Under the pieces are notes generated by a model that did not search any database, was not told the origin of the DNA, and saw only the letters and a list, made by a program, of their open reading frames with translations. From Membranihabitans marinus (GTDB lineage: Bacteria > Bacteroidota > Bacteroidia > Chitinophagales > Saprospiraceae), in assembly GCF_021729155.1 (NCBI RefSeq), contig NZ_JAJQYA010000014.1:1-64000 (forward strand): a stretch of 64,000 nucleotides of DNA, written 5' to 3'. The position numbers and the translations under genes were made by a program. Of this stretch, positions 26,779 to 36,262 are shown in pieces. Every line of letters begins with the position of its first letter. Within the stretch, counting starts at the first letter, position 1.

Positions 26779-27843
26779 ATGTACGATATTATACTCAGTT
26801 TTATTACCTCACTCGTCCTTACCTTCTTTGCCATACCTTCTATTATAAGAGTAGCTAGAGTCAAACACCTCATGGATGAACCCGGAGAGCGAACCAGCCA
26901 TAGCGAACGTACCCCTTCACTGGGAGGCATTGCCATCTTCGCCGGCGTGCTGTTCTCCATTGCCTTTTGGACGCCATTCCAATTATTTGGCGACCTCCAA
27001 TACATCCTATGTTCCTTTATTATCATATTTCTAATCGGCGTCAAGGACGACATCCTACCCATGAGCCCATCGAGAAAATTCGCCGGACAACTCCTAGCTT
27101 CCCTCATCTTAGTGTTTTTCTCCAAAATCAATATTACCAGTTTCCACGGATTATTCGGCATCTATGAAATACCATTATGGCTGAGCTATATCGTCAGTAT
27201 CACCACCATCCTTATGATTATCAATGCCTTTAACCTCATCGACGGCATCAATGGATTTACCGCTTTGGTCACCATCTTAATTACGACCTTCTTTTCCGCT
27301 TGGTTTTTCTTAGTAGATCAGCACGCACTATCCCTTATATCCTTTGCTACCACTGGAGCCTGCTTTGCCTTCTTATACTACAATATGACACCGGCCAAAA
27401 TATTTATGGGAGATACCGGAGCCCTCTTTATCGGATTGATCTCTGCTATTCTGGCTTTGGAATTTATCGAAATCAATAAAACACTTGACCAATCGAGATT
27501 TTTTATTCAAAATTCACCAGTAGTGGCCATCAGCATACTTTCATTGCCTATATTTGATACCTTAAGAGTATTTTCTATTCGCATTATCCGAGGTCGGTCA
27601 CCCTTTTCTGCAGATCGACTCCACATCCATCATTTGGCCATCGACGCCGGCCTTTCCCACATGGAAGCTGCCGTCACCCTAACCCTATTCAATGCCTTTA
27701 TCATCTATCTGACCCTCATGCTTCAACATCTCAATATAAATCTTCTATTTTTCATCCTCATTATGACGACCATTCTATTCACCGCAATTCTACACCTAAA
27801 AGCCAGGAAACTATTGCCTAAAATATCGTTTTCACAAGACTAA
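26779..27843 (+). CDS. Undecaprenyl-phosphate sugar-1-phosphate transferase (WecA/MraY family)
   Basis: This polytopic enzyme is predicted to start repeat-unit synthesis by moving a sugar-1-phosphate (often GlcNAc-1-P) to undecaprenyl phosphate. Motifs in order: DEPGERTSHSERTPSLGG (33-50), VKDD (88-91), NAFNLIDGINGF (149-160), MGDTG (210-214) and the cytoplasmic HIHH loop (282-285), with about ten membrane spans between them. The length of 354 residues is normal for WecA/TagO/WbpL. It is the first gene of the plus-strand locus, a logical place for the initiating enzyme. The exact donor sugar is not determined. Confidence 0.92.
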   Translation: MYDIILSFITSLVLTFFAIPSIIRVARVKHLMDEPGERTSHSERTPSLGGIAIFAGVLFSIAFWTPFQLFGDLQYILCSFIIIFLIGVKDDILPMSPSRKFAGQLLASLILVFFSKINITSFHGLFGIYEIPLWLSYIVSITTILMIINAFNLIDGINGFTALVTILITTFFSAWFFLVDQHALSLISFATTGACFAFLYYNMTPAKIFMGDTGALFIGLISAILALEFIEINKTLDQSRFFIQNSPVVAISILSLPIFDTLRVFSIRIIRGRSPFSADRLHIHHLAIDAGLSHMEAAVTLTLFNAFIIYLTLMLQHLNINLLFFILIMTTILFTAILHLKARKLLPKISFSQD

Positions 27844-27934
27844 TACTCCATGCATTTTATGATGCTAACTTTGAAAAAAAGAGTAATTAACCATAGTCGT
27901 TAACCTTGAATTCACTGAGTATAATTAAGCATTT

Positions 27935-27942
27935 TATCTTTG
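27935..27942 (+). promoter_or_regulatory. Possible -7 box (TATCTTTG) ahead of rfbA
   Basis: An exact TAnnTTTG match, 46 bp before the rfbA ATG, in a 145-bp gap. The nearest upstream TTG is 26 bp away, a little more than usual. Confidence 0.35.
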
Positions 27943-27988
27943 GTCAAAATAGAAATATTATCTTCGTACAAATCAAACAACCTAAGCA

Positions 27989-28846
27989 ATGAAAGGAATC
28001 ATATTGGCCGGTGGATCAGGTACTCGGCTCTATCCGATAACCAAAGCTATCTCGAAGCAATTAATGCCTATTTACGACAAACCTATGATATATTATCCCC
28101 TGTCCATCCTTATGTTGGCCGGCATTCGGGAGATCCTCATCATCACCACACCGGAAGACCAATCCTCCTTCCAACGGTTATTGGGAGATGGCCAATCACT
28201 GGGTTGTAAGTTTGAATACGCCGCACAAGAAGTGCCCAATGGATTGGCTCAAGCCTTCGTTATTGGAGCCGACTTTATCGGACAAGACCCTGTCGCACTC
28301 ATCTTGGGAGACAATATATTTTATGGAAATGGTCTCAGTCGTTTACTCCAATCCTGTAGGGATGTAAATGGTGGATTTGTTTTTGCCTATGGGGTCAAAG
28401 ACCCTGAACGCTACGGCGTAGTAGAATTTGACGACAATCACAAAGTCATTTCTATAGAGGAAAAACCCCAAAAACCCAAATCCAATTATGCCGTTCCCGG
28501 TCTGTATTTCTACGACAATCGTGTAGTAGAAATCGCCAAAAACCTTAAACCCTCCAGTAGAGGGGAATACGAAATCACCGATGTCAACAAAGCCTATTTG
28601 GAAATGGGCAAACTTCAAGTGGCCATGATGACTAGAGGTACGGCTTGGCTGGATACCGGCACCTTTGAATCCCTTCACGATGCATCAGAATTTGTACGCG
28701 TCATCGAAAAACGACAAAATCACAAAATAGGATGTATCGAAGAAATCGCCTTTCGCATGGGATTTATCGATAAAAATCAGTTGTCCGCATTGGCAGAACC
28801 TTTAAAGAAAAGTGGCTATGGACAATATTTGGATAGTATAAAATAA
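27989..28846 (+). CDS. rfbA: Glucose-1-phosphate thymidylyltransferase
   Basis: This enzyme couples glucose-1-phosphate and dTTP to dTDP-glucose. The nucleotidyltransferase motif [11 protein letters not shown] is at residues 8-18, followed by [25 protein letters not shown] and [16 protein letters not shown], all diagnostic of RmlA. The length of 285 residues is normal for the short form. rfbB follows after 121 bp. No rmlC or rmlD is found in the window, so the end product is not fixed from here. Confidence 0.96.
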   Translation: MKGIILAGGSGTRLYPITKAISKQLMPIYDKPMIYYPLSILMLAGIREILIITTPEDQSSFQRLLGDGQSLGCKFEYAAQEVPNGLAQAFVIGADFIGQDPVALILGDNIFYGNGLSRLLQSCRDVNGGFVFAYGVKDPERYGVVEFDDNHKVISIEEKPQKPKSNYAVPGLYFYDNRVVEIAKNLKPSSRGEYEITDVNKAYLEMGKLQVAMMTRGTAWLDTGTFESLHDASEFVRVIEKRQNHKIGCIEEIAFRMGFIDKNQLSALAEPLKKSGYGQYLDSIK

Positions 28847-28967
28847 ATCCGTTAATTAGGTAGTTCTTTACAAAGCCATAACGAAACCTAGTATCAATAG
28901 ATTGATAAAAATTAAATAGCTTTGGCTTATAAATAAATATATAATACTCATTTAATTACATTATACC

Positions 28968-30041
28968 TTGGATACGAAGAAAAACATATTAATTACCGGA
29001 GGAGCAGGCTTTATAGGATCCCATGTGGTTCGGCTATTGGTCAATAAATATCCCGAATACCACATCTACAACCTCGATGCCTTAACCTACGCCGGCAATC
29101 TATACAACATAACCGATATAGAGGGAAAGGATAATTACACTTTTTTACAACGCGACATCTGTGATCTAGACCTTATGCGACAGACCATCAAAGATTGCGA
29201 CATCAGCCACATTATCCACTTGGCCGCAGAATCCCATGTTGATCGTTCTATATCCAATCCACTGGTCTTCTTAAACACCAATATCCTCGGCACCGCCAAT
29301 CTATTGCAGGCGGCCAAAGAATACTGGGATACGACTTCGCGTCAAGACCATTTATTTTATCAAGTATCTACCGATGAGGTATACGGCGCCCTTGAAATGG
29401 ACAATACCATGTTTACCGAAGATACGGCCTATGACCCCCGCAGTCCTTATTCTGCTTCCAAGGCCAGTGCCGATCACCTGGTGAGAGCGTGGTACCACAC
29501 TTTCAAACTACCCGTCGTAGTATCCAATTGTTCCAACAATTATGGATCTCATCAATTTCCGGAAAAATTAATTCCTCTCTTTATTCACAATATCAAAAAC
29601 AATCTGGCCCTTCCCGTTTATGGCAAAGGCGAGAATGTACGAGATTGGCTCTATGTGGAAGATCATGCTCGAGCCATTGACACCATATTGCATCGCGGAA
29701 AGATTGGAGAAACCTACAACATCGGCGGCCACAACGAATGGACCAACATCGACCTCATTCACCTACTCTGTGACCTAATGGATCAAAAACTCGACCGCAA
29801 GCCCGGTCAATCGAGATCTCTGATCTCCTTTGTCACCGATAGAGCCGGCCACGACTTGAGATACGCCATCGACGCATCCAAGATGCAACGCGAATTGGAT
29901 TGGTTGCCTTCTCTGCAATTCGAGCAAGGCATTGAACTGACCATCGACTGGTACCTCAACAATGAAACCTGGCTGCAAAACATCATGGATGGCTCGTATC
30001 GAAATTATTCTCCCACTGTGCAGAAAGACCTATCCATATGA
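28968..30041 (+). CDS. rfbB: dTDP-glucose 4,6-dehydratase
   Basis: This SDR dehydratase makes dTDP-4-keto-6-deoxyglucose. It has GGAGFIGS (11-18), the catalytic Thr135-Asp136-Glu137 triplet in VSTDEVYG, and Y161xxxK165 in YSASKASADH, with HLAAESHVDRSI typical of RmlB. The start is TTG at 28968; no in-frame ATG fits the conserved N-terminus better. Its 3' end overlaps the exporter gene by 4 bp. Without local rmlCD the product may feed L-rhamnose made elsewhere or another deoxysugar. Confidence 0.95.
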   Translation: MDTKKNILITGGAGFIGSHVVRLLVNKYPEYHIYNLDALTYAGNLYNITDIEGKDNYTFLQRDICDLDLMRQTIKDCDISHIIHLAAESHVDRSISNPLVFLNTNILGTANLLQAAKEYWDTTSRQDHLFYQVSTDEVYGALEMDNTMFTEDTAYDPRSPYSASKASADHLVRAWYHTFKLPVVVSNCSNNYGSHQFPEKLIPLFIHNIKNNLALPVYGKGENVRDWLYVEDHARAIDTILHRGKIGETYNIGGHNEWTNIDLIHLLCDLMDQKLDRKPGQSRSLISFVTDRAGHDLRYAIDASKMQRELDWLPSLQFEQGIELTIDWYLNNETWLQNIMDGSYRNYSPTVQKDLSI

Positions 30042-33000
30042 TTCGAAATTTTTACCAAATATTGATCATCTTATTCTTCTCTGTATTGTGTCGGTCCGGC
30101 ATGGCTCAAAACCCAGTGCCCCTAGCTACGGAACAAATGGCCAAACAAGAATTGGCTTCCCGTGGTTTAGACGAAGCCGAAGTGCAACAGCGATTACAGG
30201 CTAAGGGATTCGACGTCAACAATATCAGTCCAGAACAAATGCCAGCACTAGAAGCGGCACTCAAAGAAGTGATCGACGAAATGGAAAGCGAAAAAGCGGC
30301 CCAAGCCGCCGATCAAACTACTGAAGTCATCGCCCAACCCATACCAGATTCGCCGGAAGAAGCCATAGGTCAAATACCGGGTACAACCAGTCCCAATGAA
30401 AAAATAAAGGCCGACCTTCAAGAAAAGGAGGAAAATGCCAGTGTAGAAGAAGTGATATCTGAAGCCAAATCGGATTTTATTGCCTCGGCTCAATCCGATC
30501 CATCGCAGATCTACGGACACGATATCTTTACAAACGCCAACCTAGCTCTATACCGAAATACCGATGATATCCCTACCCCGCCCAACTATATATTGGGTAC
30601 CGGTGACGAATTAAAAATATCCATCTTCGGCCGGTCACAGGCAGACTTCCAATACGTCATTGGCAAGGATGGCTATATCCAACCCAGTCAAATGGGCAAA
30701 ATATTCTTAAAAGGTCTGTCTATTGAACAAGCGCGCACCCTAATTCGAAATCGATTTAGCCAGCGCTATTCCTTTACTCCCGAACAGTTTTCCGTCGTCC
30801 TAAGCACGGCTCGAACCGTGACCATAAGCATATTTGGAGAAGTTCCCCAACCCGGATCATATACCATTTCCGCCCTCAATACCGCCTTCAATGCACTGGT
30901 AGCATGTGGTGGTCCGAAGGCCAATGGATCCATCCGTAAAATTCGCTTAGTTAAAGAAAATGGAGAAACCCATGAACTCGATGTCTACCAGTATTTATCT
31001 GATCCCCTTACTCGGTTTGACTATCCCATCGACAACGGCGACCTCATATATGTGCCTTTTAGCAAAAAGATCGTCAGTATATCTGGTGGAGTAAAACGCC
31101 CCATGCGCTACGAATTGAAGGAAGACGAAGGTCTACAAGCATTGATCAAACTCACCGGAGGACTACTGTCCAATGCCTATACCGACCTCATCACCATCAA
31201 TCGCCAGGGTGAAAATCAACGACAACTTCTCGAGCTCGACCTCGGTCAACTTTTGGAATCCAATGCAGACTACAACCTCCAAGATGGGGACAACATATCC
31301 ATTAAGACCCAAGCCAATGAACTAAAATCATTTGTCAGTATAGATGGGGCCGTATTATTTCCCGGCAATTACGCCAGTACGGCAAACACCTATTTGTCTA
31401 CCGTATTGGAAAAAGCACAGTTTGCAGAATATGCGCGCAGAGATTTTGCTTATTTAATTCGAACCAAAAACAATGGATCTGCCCAATTGATCTATTTCAA
31501 TCCCAATGCCATATTAGCTGGACAAGAAGCCGACATCCTCCTTCAGGCCAAAGACCGGATCAATATCTATAGCCTCGGTCGATTTATGGATGAGACCAGA
31601 GCCATATCTATATCTGGTGCCGTTCGTCATCCGATTACCGAATCCTTTGATGGTCAATCCAACATCCGGCTCTCCGATTTTATCGAAATGGCTGGAGGAC
31701 TATTGCCCAATGCCACAGGAAAGGGACTATTGTCCAGACGATCTATATACAACAATCTAGACATTGAATATATACCACTAGATCTCAATGCTGCAATCAG
31801 TTCTCCTACCTCCAATGCCAACCTCGTTTTGCAACCGGGAGACCAAATCCAGGCCTATAACGTGGAATATTACGAAGAACAATACGATGTCAGCATCGTG
31901 GGTATGGTCCGCAATCCCCAGACTTTTGTCTACGATGAGTCCCTGACTTTTCAAGACATCATCATCGATGCCGGAGGACTCCTACCCCAAGCCAATAGAT
32001 ATGGTATGGTCGTACGAAAAGATATCGAAGATCCCCTCATTCGACAATACGAAATGATCGATGTCGACGCCATTCTATCCGGCAACGAGACCTTCGATCT
32101 ACAGCCGGGGGATGAAATCAGAATATACAATTCAGAGACCTACAAGGATCAATTCGATATTCGAATCGTGGGTTCGGTAAAAATCCCGGGCAACTACGTC
32201 TACGACCCTTCCCTATCCCTTAAGGATGCCCTTTTAATGGCTGGAGGTTTGGAATTCAGTGCCAACCCGAGAAGAGTAGAAGTATTTCGCCTCCAATTCA
32301 ATGGCAGCGAAAGTCCAAAAACCTTGGTCAAAACCATAGCCCTAGATACATCGGGGGAATTAGTCGATGCCGAAGACAAAAACTTTCAACTAGAACCCTT
32401 CGATATCGTCATTATCCGAACCATACCGGATTTCCGCTATCAGGAATTGGTTGAAATCACTGGCCAAGTTAAATACCCCGGCCCCTATGTTCTCGAACAG
32501 CGACCGGAACGACTCGATCAATTGATTCGCAGAGCAGGTGGACTATTGGGTGATGCCTTCCCGGAAGCCGCCACCCTCATCCGTACCGATGGCAATATTA
32601 CGGGAGATGTCGTGATTTCACTCCATAAGGTCATGTCCAATAAACACCACAACTCCAATATTATCCTGCGGAAAGGCGACATTATTCACATCCCCAAACG
32701 AGAAAATCTTGTGGCCATCGACTTGACAGCTACCCGAAGTCAATCACTTATCAACGAGGCCGGACTGAGCAGGGAAAAAATAAATGTAAACTTTGACGGC
32801 CACAGGAGTGCGGCTTGGTATGTGCGCAACTACGCCGGGGGGTTTGCCTCCAAGGCAGATCGCAAATCCCTAAAAGTCATCTACCCCAATGGCAAAATAA
32901 CAGGGACAAAGGGATTGTGGATCTTTAGAAAATACCCCACCGTGACCTCGGGCAGTTTGGTACTGATGAATATGAAACCAGAAAAGGTAAAAGGAGAACG

Positions 33001-33103
33001 CAAAGAAGTAGATTGGGGACAGGTTCTCCAGACCACATTGACTACGACCACTATTTTGTCAACATTAGTGACCACTATAGTGTTAGTTAAAAACCTAAAG
33101 TAA
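30038..33103 (+). CDS. Polysaccharide export protein with many SLBB domains (Wza-like)
   Basis: This is a periplasmic/outer-membrane exporter for the polymer. A signal peptide (residues 1-24, ending SGMAQ) and a charged Glu/Ala-rich stretch lead to a Poly_export domain at about 180-265 (NYILGTGDELKISIFG). A long series of SLBB beta-grasp domains follows (recurrent GxVxxPGxY...L...AGG, e.g. GEVPQPGSYTI, GSVKIPGNYVY, GQVKYPGPYVL). A hydrophobic C-terminal segment (about 995-1017) is probably a membrane anchor. At 1021 residues it is nearly three times the size of E. coli Wza, a form common in Bacteroidota. It overlaps rfbB by 4 bp. Confidence 0.92.
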   Translation: MIRNFYQILIILFFSVLCRSGMAQNPVPLATEQMAKQELASRGLDEAEVQQRLQAKGFDVNNISPEQMPALEAALKEVIDEMESEKAAQAADQTTEVIAQPIPDSPEEAIGQIPGTTSPNEKIKADLQEKEENASVEEVISEAKSDFIASAQSDPSQIYGHDIFTNANLALYRNTDDIPTPPNYILGTGDELKISIFGRSQADFQYVIGKDGYIQPSQMGKIFLKGLSIEQARTLIRNRFSQRYSFTPEQFSVVLSTARTVTISIFGEVPQPGSYTISALNTAFNALVACGGPKANGSIRKIRLVKENGETHELDVYQYLSDPLTRFDYPIDNGDLIYVPFSKKIVSISGGVKRPMRYELKEDEGLQALIKLTGGLLSNAYTDLITINRQGENQRQLLELDLGQLLESNADYNLQDGDNISIKTQANELKSFVSIDGAVLFPGNYASTANTYLSTVLEKAQFAEYARRDFAYLIRTKNNGSAQLIYFNPNAILAGQEADILLQAKDRINIYSLGRFMDETRAISISGAVRHPITESFDGQSNIRLSDFIEMAGGLLPNATGKGLLSRRSIYNNLDIEYIPLDLNAAISSPTSNANLVLQPGDQIQAYNVEYYEEQYDVSIVGMVRNPQTFVYDESLTFQDIIIDAGGLLPQANRYGMVVRKDIEDPLIRQYEMIDVDAILSGNETFDLQPGDEIRIYNSETYKDQFDIRIVGSVKIPGNYVYDPSLSLKDALLMAGGLEFSANPRRVEVFRLQFNGSESPKTLVKTIALDTSGELVDAEDKNFQLEPFDIVIIRTIPDFRYQELVEITGQVKYPGPYVLEQRPERLDQLIRRAGGLLGDAFPEAATLIRTDGNITGDVVISLHKVMSNKHHNSNIILRKGDIIHIPKRENLVAIDLTATRSQSLINEAGLSREKINVNFDGHRSAAWYVRNYAGGFASKADRKSLKVIYPNGKITGTKGLWIFRKYPTVTSGSLVLMNMKPEKVKGERKEVDWGQVLQTTLTTTTILSTLVTTIVLVKNLK

Positions 33104-33114
33104 ATTATATCATT

Positions 33115-33789
33115 ATGTTGACCAAGCAAGAAGCCTTTAGACAACTCATTGAATCGGTACACAATCAACTGGCCACATTTCAGGCCCACCACCGTTCCAT
33201 GGTCTGTAGTTCTTCTTTTCAGACCCAGTCTGTGCCCTTATTACATATATTGTCCATGTACGATCGCAATATCGAAGTAGTGTTTTTGGAAACCGGCTTT
33301 TTATTTCCCGAGACCATTGCCTTTCGCGATACTTTAATTGAGAAAATGGGACTCAATGTACGGATAGAAAGATCAGATATTCCCCATTCCCAACAAATGG
33401 ACAGTACTGGTCTGTTTTACTACAACTCCGACACCAACTATTGCTGTCATCTAAATAAGGTCATGCCTATGGATCGCGTACTCAAAGAATACGATGTATG
33501 GATCAATGGGGTGCGAGCCGACCAATCCAAGGTTCGGGCCAAATTTGAACCCGTCATGGAAACCAACAACGGCATTATTCGCTACCATCCCATGTTGTAT
33601 TGGACTTCTAAGATGATATACGACTACATTCATGCCTTTGATTTGCCCAAACACCCCCTACACGATGCTGGCTATAAATCTATCGGCTGTGTTCCCTGTA
33701 CTGTATCGTGGATCGACGAAATGGGCCGTGAAGGTCGATGGCAGGGTCAAAATAAAACGGAATGTGGACTCCACACCGATTTAACATAA
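33115..33789 (+). CDS. cysH: Phosphoadenylyl-/adenylylsulfate reductase (CysH, iron-sulfur type)
   Basis: This reductase converts APS (or PAPS) to sulfite. SSSFQTQSVPLLHIL (about 32-46) is the PP-loop equivalent, and the catalytic ECGLH motif is at 216-220 (Cys217). Cys110-Cys111 and Cys192-x2-Cys195 form the four-cysteine pattern that binds a [4Fe-4S] cluster in APS-using reductases; PAPS-only enzymes lack it. The length of 224 residues is compact but complete. It is placed between the exporter and the regulators, 28 kb from cysCDN, an unusual location for an assimilation gene. Confidence 0.9.
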   Translation: MLTKQEAFRQLIESVHNQLATFQAHHRSMVCSSSFQTQSVPLLHILSMYDRNIEVVFLETGFLFPETIAFRDTLIEKMGLNVRIERSDIPHSQQMDSTGLFYYNSDTNYCCHLNKVMPMDRVLKEYDVWINGVRADQSKVRAKFEPVMETNNGIIRYHPMLYWTSKMIYDYIHAFDLPKHPLHDAGYKSIGCVPCTVSWIDEMGREGRWQGQNKTECGLHTDLT

Positions 33790-33897
33790 TCCCTCAGTCT
33801 AACTAATTTTTGATTTTATTTTCAGCCTCAAAATAAACGTTAAAATTATTCCGTTTTAGTATAAATCGAGTACTTTTAGTACCCATATAAGAAACAG

Positions 33898-34437
33898 ATG
33901 ATAGAAGCACTCATTTCATCAAAAACACGTATTAAGCTGTTATTGAAATTTTTTCTCAACAGCAATACCTCCTCCTATCTCCGTTCCTTGGAATCGGAAT
34001 TTGAGGAATCGTCCAATGGAATTAGAAAAGAGCTCAATCGTTTGGAAAGTGCTGGTCTACTATCCTCTTTCTTTGAGGGCAACAAAAAAATATTTCAAGC
34101 CAACACCCAACACCCCCTTTTTAAAGAAATTAATAATATTGTCCGCAAACAAGTGGGCATTGATAAGATTATTTCCAATGTCGTTAAAAAATTGGGCTCG
34201 GTCAATCAAGTCTATGTTTTGGGAGAATTTGCCAAGGGCAGAGACAGCGACATTATCGACATCTTATTGATCGGCGCTGTTGATGAAGTTTATTTAATAC
34301 ACTTAATCTCCAAAGTCGAAAAAATTATCCAGCGCAAGGTCAGATATCTAATTCTAGAACCCCAGGAAGCTTTGGGTTTTATGGACAAAAGAAATAAAGA
34401 AGATTTTTTATTAATCTGGGAACAAGGACATGAGTAG
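33898..34437 (+). CDS. Winged-helix regulator fused to a nucleotidyltransferase-like domain
   Basis: The N-terminal half (residues 1-75) looks like a winged helix-turn-helix (KTRIKLLLKFFLNSNTSSYL, then IRKELNRLESAGLLSSF). The C-terminal half (about 88-179) resembles a minimal nucleotidyltransferase fold: VYVLGEFAKGRDSDIIDILLIG carries G-x-F and acidic residues at 116, 118 and 121. In active MNT enzymes the Gly-Ser pair is strict; here Ser is replaced by Glu, so it may be a binding rather than a catalytic domain. It overlaps the NusG-like gene by 8 bp, a gene pair often found ahead of Bacteroidota polysaccharide operons. Confidence 0.75.
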   Translation: MIEALISSKTRIKLLLKFFLNSNTSSYLRSLESEFEESSNGIRKELNRLESAGLLSSFFEGNKKIFQANTQHPLFKEINNIVRKQVGIDKIISNVVKKLGSVNQVYVLGEFAKGRDSDIIDILLIGAVDEVYLIHLISKVEKIIQRKVRYLILEPQEALGFMDKRNKEDFLLIWEQGHE

Positions 34438-34975
34438 ATTGCCCATAAGCCATATTAATCACCTATCCAATACTTGTTGTAAATGGTTTGCCGTACGCAC
34501 CAAGTATAAGACGGAAAAATACATTGTCGACCAATTGCAGAAAAAAGGCATTGAGGCTTATCTTCCACTGCAGACCTTGAGTCGTCAATATGGGCAGAAA
34601 AGAAGAATGATTCAACAGCCCCTAATTCACCAATACGTATTTGTACATATCGATCGGCAGTCCTATTTAAAGGTCTTGCAGACCAATTACGTCTTGGGAT
34701 TTTTAAAAAATGGGAAAGACTTAATCTCTATTCCCGAGGCCGAAATCAATACTTTAAAGCGTATTGCCGGTGACCTTTTACCCGTTAAGGTAGAGGAACT
34801 CAGTCTACTGCCTGGGAAAAAAGTAGAGGTTATTGGTGGATCCCTCACTGGGGTCCAAGGGATATTGATGGAACAAGTCAATAAAAAATATTTTACGGTT
34901 CAATTGCATTCCATGGGCATGCAGCTGAATATCGATATTGATAAAAACTTATTGAGGCCACTATATCCTCAATAA
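34430..34975 (+). CDS. NusG-like transcription antiterminator (UpxY/RfaH type)
   Basis: This is a specialised NusG paralogue predicted to ride RNA polymerase and keep long polysaccharide operons transcribed. An NGN domain spans about residues 16-110 (KWFAVRTKYKTEKYI, QPLIHQYVFVHI). A KOW motif lies at about 126-150 (LLPGKKVEVIGGSLTGVQG). The 181-residue length and location at the head of the Wzz-Wzy-glycosyltransferase block match UpxY proteins of Bacteroides. In those, the target is the leader of the same operon; the 216-bp gap downstream or the leader of 33898 would be the place to look. Confidence 0.88.
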   Translation: MSRLPISHINHLSNTCCKWFAVRTKYKTEKYIVDQLQKKGIEAYLPLQTLSRQYGQKRRMIQQPLIHQYVFVHIDRQSYLKVLQTNYVLGFLKNGKDLISIPEAEINTLKRIAGDLLPVKVEELSLLPGKKVEVIGGSLTGVQGILMEQVNKKYFTVQLHSMGMQLNIDIDKNLLRPLYPQ

Positions 34976-35191
34976 GGAAGATAAACATATAACTTAACAA
35001 TAGGTAAGATGGCTGGACACATCAAGGGCGAAGCCGTGTCAAATATTAAGCAAAACTGTTTTATAACCCTTTACCTTGCTACATCAGAATAATAAACGCA
35101 TTGTATATCTCATGATACCAAATCAATGTGAAATATTAATATAGTATCTTCACCTCAAACACCCATTTGCTCTAAAAATTTAAACCATTAT
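34976..35191 (+). promoter_or_regulatory. Gap between NusG-like gene and wzz
   Basis: 216 bp, AT-rich, with a weak stem (GACAC/GTGTC) near 35016-35042. It could be a leader acted on by the NusG-like protein, but no ops-like element or inverted repeats flanking a promoter were recognised. Confidence 0.25.
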
Positions 35192-36262
35192 ATGGCAGCA
35201 AACGAAAATATGGACCACGAGATAACCTTAAAGGAACTTATATTCAAGGTTCGAGAATTTGCCCTCTACATCTGGGATCAAAGAAAATATATTTTACTAT
35301 TTACTATTCTATTGGGCTTAGCTATGGGGGTTTACGCTTATATGCAACCTAAAATATTCACCAGTCAACTCACCTTTATGGTCAATGAAGACGAAGGTGG
35401 ATCTACATCCTCAGCAACATCTGTCCTCAGTCAATTGGGACTGGGCCTGGGCAATTCCAACACCCTCAACTTTGAGCGCCTAGTATCCCTTGCCAAATCC
35501 CAAAACATAGTGAATGCAACCCTCCTCGATTCCACAGAAATAGAGGGAAAAACGGATCGATTAGCTAATTTCTTAATTGATCATTTCAACCTCCACGAGA
35601 AATGGAAGGAAAATGAAGAACTACGAAATTATTATATTCCAACCAAGGTTCAGTCAGAAGATGAGATCAATGTCAACAAAGCCTTAAAGGCACTCTATGG
35701 CTGCTTAATCCTAAAAGATCAGGCCAAAACACCTGGGGTTGTTCAAATTTCCTTCGACGACGAAAGTTTTATTGTCACCATGACGGGAAGTGCAGAAGAC
35801 CCTGATATTACCCAGCGGTGTTTGGAATTACACTACGACAATCTCAGTAAATTTTATATCGACAAATCCATTGAAAAACAAAAAACCACGGTTGATGTCT
35901 TAAAATCACGCAAAGACTCTATTGAGTTACTGCTCAACCGAACGGAGACAAATATGGCCAGTATGCAAGATCGATCACTGGGCGTATATCTCAACAAAGA
36001 TTTGACCCAACTCAGTAAAATGAATAGAGAAAATCAAGTGCTGGCCATCATGTATGCCGAAGTAGTGAAAAACTATGAAACGGCCAACTTTATGTTGGAC
36101 AATCAAAAGCCCATTTTTCAAGTCATCGACCGCCCCCTTCCCCCCATATCCGGAAGTAAGAAAAGTCCAATTACTCAAACCATAATGGGATTCATCCTAG
36201 GCGGTATTCTATCCAGCCTATTTTTCTTTGTTAAAAAAATAATATCAGAATCACTTATATGA
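35192..36262 (+). CDS. wzz: Chain-length determinant protein (Wzz family)
   Basis: This inner-membrane polysaccharide co-polymerase sets polymer length. It has the two-span Wzz layout: TM1 at about 33-52 (KYILLFTILLGLAMGVYAYM), a large periplasmic helical domain, and TM2 at about 327-350 (GFILGGILSSLFFFV) after a PPISGSKKSP proline motif. There is no C-terminal tyrosine kinase domain. The length of 356 residues is normal. Its stop codon overlaps the start of the UDP-GlcA epimerase gene by 4 bp. Confidence 0.88.
   Translation: MAANENMDHEITLKELIFKVREFALYIWDQRKYILLFTILLGLAMGVYAYMQPKIFTSQLTFMVNEDEGGSTSSATSVLSQLGLGLGNSNTLNFERLVSLAKSQNIVNATLLDSTEIEGKTDRLANFLIDHFNLHEKWKENEELRNYYIPTKVQSEDEINVNKALKALYGCLILKDQAKTPGVVQISFDDESFIVTMTGSAEDPDITQRCLELHYDNLSKFYIDKSIEKQKTTVDVLKSRKDSIELLLNRTETNMASMQDRSLGVYLNKDLTQLSKMNRENQVLAIMYAEVVKNYETANFMLDNQKPIFQVIDRPLPPISGSKKSPITQTIMGFILGGILSSLFFFVKKIISESLI

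Noticed and set aside
34976-35191. Invertible promoter as in Bacteroides capsule loci
   Set aside because: No inverted repeats flanking a promoter-like region were seen, and no tyrosine or serine recombinase gene is nearby.
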